Of a DNA stretch of 39,697 nt, positions 37,622 through 39,697 are shown in pieces. Below the pieces are notes generated by a model. That model saw only the letters and a list, made by a program, of their open reading frames with translations, ran no database searches and was not told where the DNA came from. Source of the DNA: Bacteroidales bacterium UBA3754 (GTDB lineage Bacteria > Bacteroidota > Bacteroidia > Bacteroidales > UBA1715); assembly GCA_002371705.1 (NCBI GenBank), contig DFGI01000018.1, forward strand, positions 1 through 39,697. The letters are read 5' to 3'. Within the stretch, counting starts at the first letter, position 1. Each line of letters begins with the position of its first letter. A program made the translations under genes and the position numbers.

Positions 37622-38792
37622 AGAATTGGAGCTAACCCTTTACCACGGAGATTGTACCGAAATCCTTCCGCAAATTCCAGATAATACGGTGGACACCATA
37701 TTTGCCGACCCGCCGTATTTTCTCTCAAATGGAGGAATCAGCGTTCAGAGTGGCAAACAGGTCTGCGTGGACAAAGGTGATTGGGACAAGGGCGGCACGC
37801 CTGAATACATTTACGAGTTCAACAAACGTTGGATTTCGCTTTGTCGTCCCAAATTAAAAGACGATGGAACGATTTGGATTTCAGGAACCTACCACAATAT
37901 TTTTGTGGTTCAAAGATGTTTGCAGGAGTGCGGTTACAAAATCCTCAACATCATCACTTGGCAGAAAACCGATCCGCCGCCAAATCTTTCGTGTCGCTAT
38001 TTCAACTTTTCGACGGAACTGATTATCTGGGCACGTAAATCACCAAAAGTTCCTCATAAGTTCAACTATGATGTTATGAAAGAACTTAATGGAGGCAAAC
38101 AAATGACAGACGTATGGAAAATCCCATCTGTTGGAAAATGGGAAAAAACGTGTGGCAAACATCCTACACAAAAACCGCTACGGTTATTGTATAGAATTAT
38201 TCTTGCTTCTACCAACAAAGGTGATACGATTTTAGATCCGTTTGCTGGGAGTTGTACTACAGGTATTGCAGCAAACTTGTTAGAAAGAAATTTTATAGGA
38301 ATAGACCAGGAAAAGCAATTCATAGAGTTAGGACAGCGTCGTCGTCAAGAAATTGAGGATAAAAAGATAGCTGTAAAATTGCTCAAAAAGATGTCTGAGG
38401 TTCCAAACGAAACAATGGTGTTAGTTAATCATGCTCGTAAAGAGTTGCGTGAAATGATGATTGAAAAAGGCCTTTGCTATTTACGAGCAGGAGATTCCAA
38501 GGGCTCTTTACAAGTAACGCCCGGATTTGAAAGAATGCACTACGTTCTTTTGCATACCAATGGTGACGACGCACAACTGTTTCGTATAAAAAAAGGAAAA
38601 GAAGGTTCATTTCAAATTTGGTCTAAGGAGACCCTCATATCTAAGGGTTTTAATCCTGAACATGCGTTATATTACATAGTGATTCCATTTGAAAACAGTC
38701 CTATAGAATATGGCAAGCAACTTCAAATAAAGCAACATTTGAATACTTTTCGTGCTAAAATACGTCCATTATCTGATTTTACTGGAATTTGA
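37605..38792 (+). CDS. dpnA: Second GATC-type methyltransferase (DpnA-like) with a C-terminal extension
   Basis: The 395-residue protein is a beta-class N6-adenine methyltransferase: DTIFADPPYFLSNGGISVQS (30-49, catalytic DPPY at 35-38), GDWDKGG, ITWQKTDPPPNLSCRYFNFSTE, GKHPTQKPLRLL, and motif I DPFAGSCTTGIA, closely like DpnA (M2.DpnII), which methylates single-stranded GATC and helps newly entered DNA. In motif I the second Gly of F-x-G-x-G is Cys. Residues about 265-395 extend beyond DpnA's usual length of about 270 (NETMVLVNHARKELREM, then SFQIWSKETLISKGFNPEHA), and may bind DNA. Its ATG lies within the 37349-37621 gene. Confidence 0.88.
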   Translation: MQLNHRELELTLYHGDCTEILPQIPDNTVDTIFADPPYFLSNGGISVQSGKQVCVDKGDWDKGGTPEYIYEFNKRWISLCRPKLKDDGTIWISGTYHNIFVVQRCLQECGYKILNIITWQKTDPPPNLSCRYFNFSTELIIWARKSPKVPHKFNYDVMKELNGGKQMTDVWKIPSVGKWEKTCGKHPTQKPLRLLYRIILASTNKGDTILDPFAGSCTTGIAANLLERNFIGIDQEKQFIELGQRRRQEIEDKKIAVKLLKKMSEVPNETMVLVNHARKELREMMIEKGLCYLRAGDSKGSLQVTPGFERMHYVLLHTNGDDAQLFRIKKGKEGSFQIWSKETLISKGFNPEHALYYIVIPFENSPIEYGKQLQIKQHLNTFRAKIRPLSDFTGI

Positions 38793-38800
38793 AATAACTT

Positions 38801-39394
38801 ATGAGAATCCTTCATATTTCCGATACGCACAATCTTCACAAGGATTTGCGTGATTTGCCCGAAGCGGACGTAATTGTCCACTCGGGGGATATGAGTCTTG
38901 CCAGTACCGAAAATGAATTGTTCGATTTCATAAATTGGTTCTGCGATTTGCCGTACAAACACAAGATTTTTATTGCGGGCAATCACGATAATCTGTTGTT
39001 TGACAGTAATATAGATGGTCTTGACGAAAACGTGTATTTCCTTCAAAATTCGGGTGTGACAATCGACGGCGTGAAGTTCTATGGCGTTCCCATGTTTATG
39101 GAATACGACCTTACTGGCGAGGACAAACGGGTGATTGCAGCCATTCCTTCCGACACCGACGTGCTGATTTCCCATCAGCCGCCAAAAGGAATTTTGGATT
39201 TGGACGACGACATTCACTATGGCAGCGAACAACTTTTGGAGAAAGTTTTGGAAATAAAGCCCAAGTTGCATTTGTTCGGACATATCCACTGTGCAAACGG
39301 CATAGTCCGCCAACACGATATTGTGTTCTCAAACGGCTCTATCTCGACGCACCGTTATGGGCTGACGTTCAAACCGAGGGTGATAGAGATTTGA
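38801..39394 (+). CDS. Calcineurin-like metallophosphoesterase
   Basis: The 197-residue protein has the full set of metallophosphoesterase motifs: ISDTHN (Asp8, His10 region), HSGDMS, AGNHDN, SHQPPKG and GHIHCANG. Two metal ions are expected. The small size and NHDN/GHIH motifs place it with cytoplasmic phosphodiesterases of broad role, such as those acting on nucleotides or phosphoproteins. It follows the methyltransferase by 8 bases and may be co-transcribed with the R-M locus, but no functional link is known. Codon use is richer in G+C than in the R-M genes, closer to the housekeeping genes of the window. Confidence 0.9.
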   Translation: MRILHISDTHNLHKDLRDLPEADVIVHSGDMSLASTENELFDFINWFCDLPYKHKIFIAGNHDNLLFDSNIDGLDENVYFLQNSGVTIDGVKFYGVPMFMEYDLTGEDKRVIAAIPSDTDVLISHQPPKGILDLDDDIHYGSEQLLEKVLEIKPKLHLFGHIHCANGIVRQHDIVFSNGSISTHRYGLTFKPRVIEI

Positions 39395-39607
39395 ATTGTT
39401 TATATGTGACAATCCTTGTGTAAAACCACCTTGAAAAATCTCGTTTTTTTCGGCAAGATTCCATTTTTCCGCCGAAAATCCTTTGGTGGGAAACGAAACC
39501 AACACGAAAAATCCCAATAATTATGCACGAAAGAATAGGAATTGTGAAAAATAAATTGCTGATATTCAATGTGTTGTTTAAAACTTGTAAAAAAACATTA
39601 AAAAAAG
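39395..39607. other. AT-rich non-coding stretch
   Basis: No gene, RNA or clear terminator is seen between the phosphoesterase stop and the strong promoter at 39608. There is no convincing hairpin with a T-tract after the phosphoesterase. Confidence 0.5.
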
Positions 39608-39637
39608 TTTGCGAAAAAGAAAAAGTGTGTACATTTG
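39608..39637 (+). promoter_or_regulatory. Strong promoter reading out of the window
   Basis: TTTG at 39608-39611 and TACATTTG at 39630-39637 with an 18-base spacer match the Bacteroidota consensus fully. An A-tract precedes -33 (AAAAAAGTTTGCG), as in strongly expressed rRNA-, tRNA- or house-keeping promoters. The transcript would start near 39644 with a G-rich leader (GGAAGGGAAGGATG). A 10-codon frame from 39662 to 39694 (MKGEGGNRVH) could be a leader peptide but has no strong support. Confidence 0.75.
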
Positions 39638-39697
39638 CACACCCCAAAACGGAAGGGAAGGATGAAAGGCGAGGGGGGAAATAGAGTACATTGAAAT

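Overview
The window looks like the chromosome of an uncultured or poorly characterised member of the Bacteroidales (Bacteroidota). The evidence is: many promoters of the Bacteroidota type (TTTG or TTG near -33 with TAnnTTTG near -7, often TATATTTG), almost no Shine-Dalgarno sequences, C-terminal type IX secretion (T9SS) sorting domains, lipoproteins with a Cys after a short signal, and a Bacteroidales-type arrangement of aromatic amino acid genes. No rRNA, tRNA, CRISPR array, transposase or integrase is visible.

Layout. 1-5150: the tail of a T9SS cargo gene, then a leftward block with a GT4 glycosyltransferase, a LutA-like Fe-S protein and an aromatic amino acid operon (prephenate dehydratase, prephenate dehydrogenase, fused DAHP synthase/chorismate mutase). 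The operon is preceded by a previously unannotated 25-codon Phe/Tyr-rich leader peptide and an overlapping antiterminator/terminator pair, which is a classical ribosome-mediated attenuator. 5.2-9.1 kb: an orphan AAA-type ATPase, a lipoprotein, a 4-TM membrane protein and a small HTH protein. 9.4-12.4 kb: rubrerythrin plus reverse rubrerythrin, an SPFH protein and a lipoprotein. 12.5-13.2 kb: a MntA/HepT-type toxin-antitoxin pair. 13.2-20.6 kb: a secreted CAP-domain T9SS protein, then a leftward polysaccharide flippase, a YfhO-family membrane protein and an Omp85-like barrel. 20.7-21.5 kb: a second, different nucleotidyltransferase/HEPN pair. 21.5-23.9 kb: secreted proteins and a divergent XRE regulator with operator-like repeats. 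24-30.4 kb: an LtaS-like sulfatase-fold enzyme, HigBA, a GH3 lipoprotein, a patatin and a WYL regulator. 30.4-31.8 kb: a second orphan ATPase, flanked by a 31-bp exact direct repeat that splits or duplicates the 3' end of the WYL gene. 31.9-35.4 kb: a PD-(D/E)XK-like protein, two small unknown proteins and an MBL/beta-CASP-like hydrolase. 35.4-38.8 kb: a DpnII-type (GATC) restriction-modification locus with two methyltransferases, the endonuclease and an extra small Cys/His protein. 38.8-39.4 kb: a calcineurin-like phosphoesterase, then a strong promoter reading out of the window.

How it fits together. Housekeeping genes (aromatic amino acids, peroxide defence, envelope biogenesis) alternate with single-unit defence or stress modules (two MNT/HEPN pairs, HigBA, two orphan ATPases, DpnII-type R-M), each with its own promoter. 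Intergenic regions carry several palindromic repeat families and hairpin-bounded elements. The strongest new signals are the Phe/Tyr attenuator, the ATPase inserted at the WYL gene 3' end, and the four-gene DpnII-like locus.
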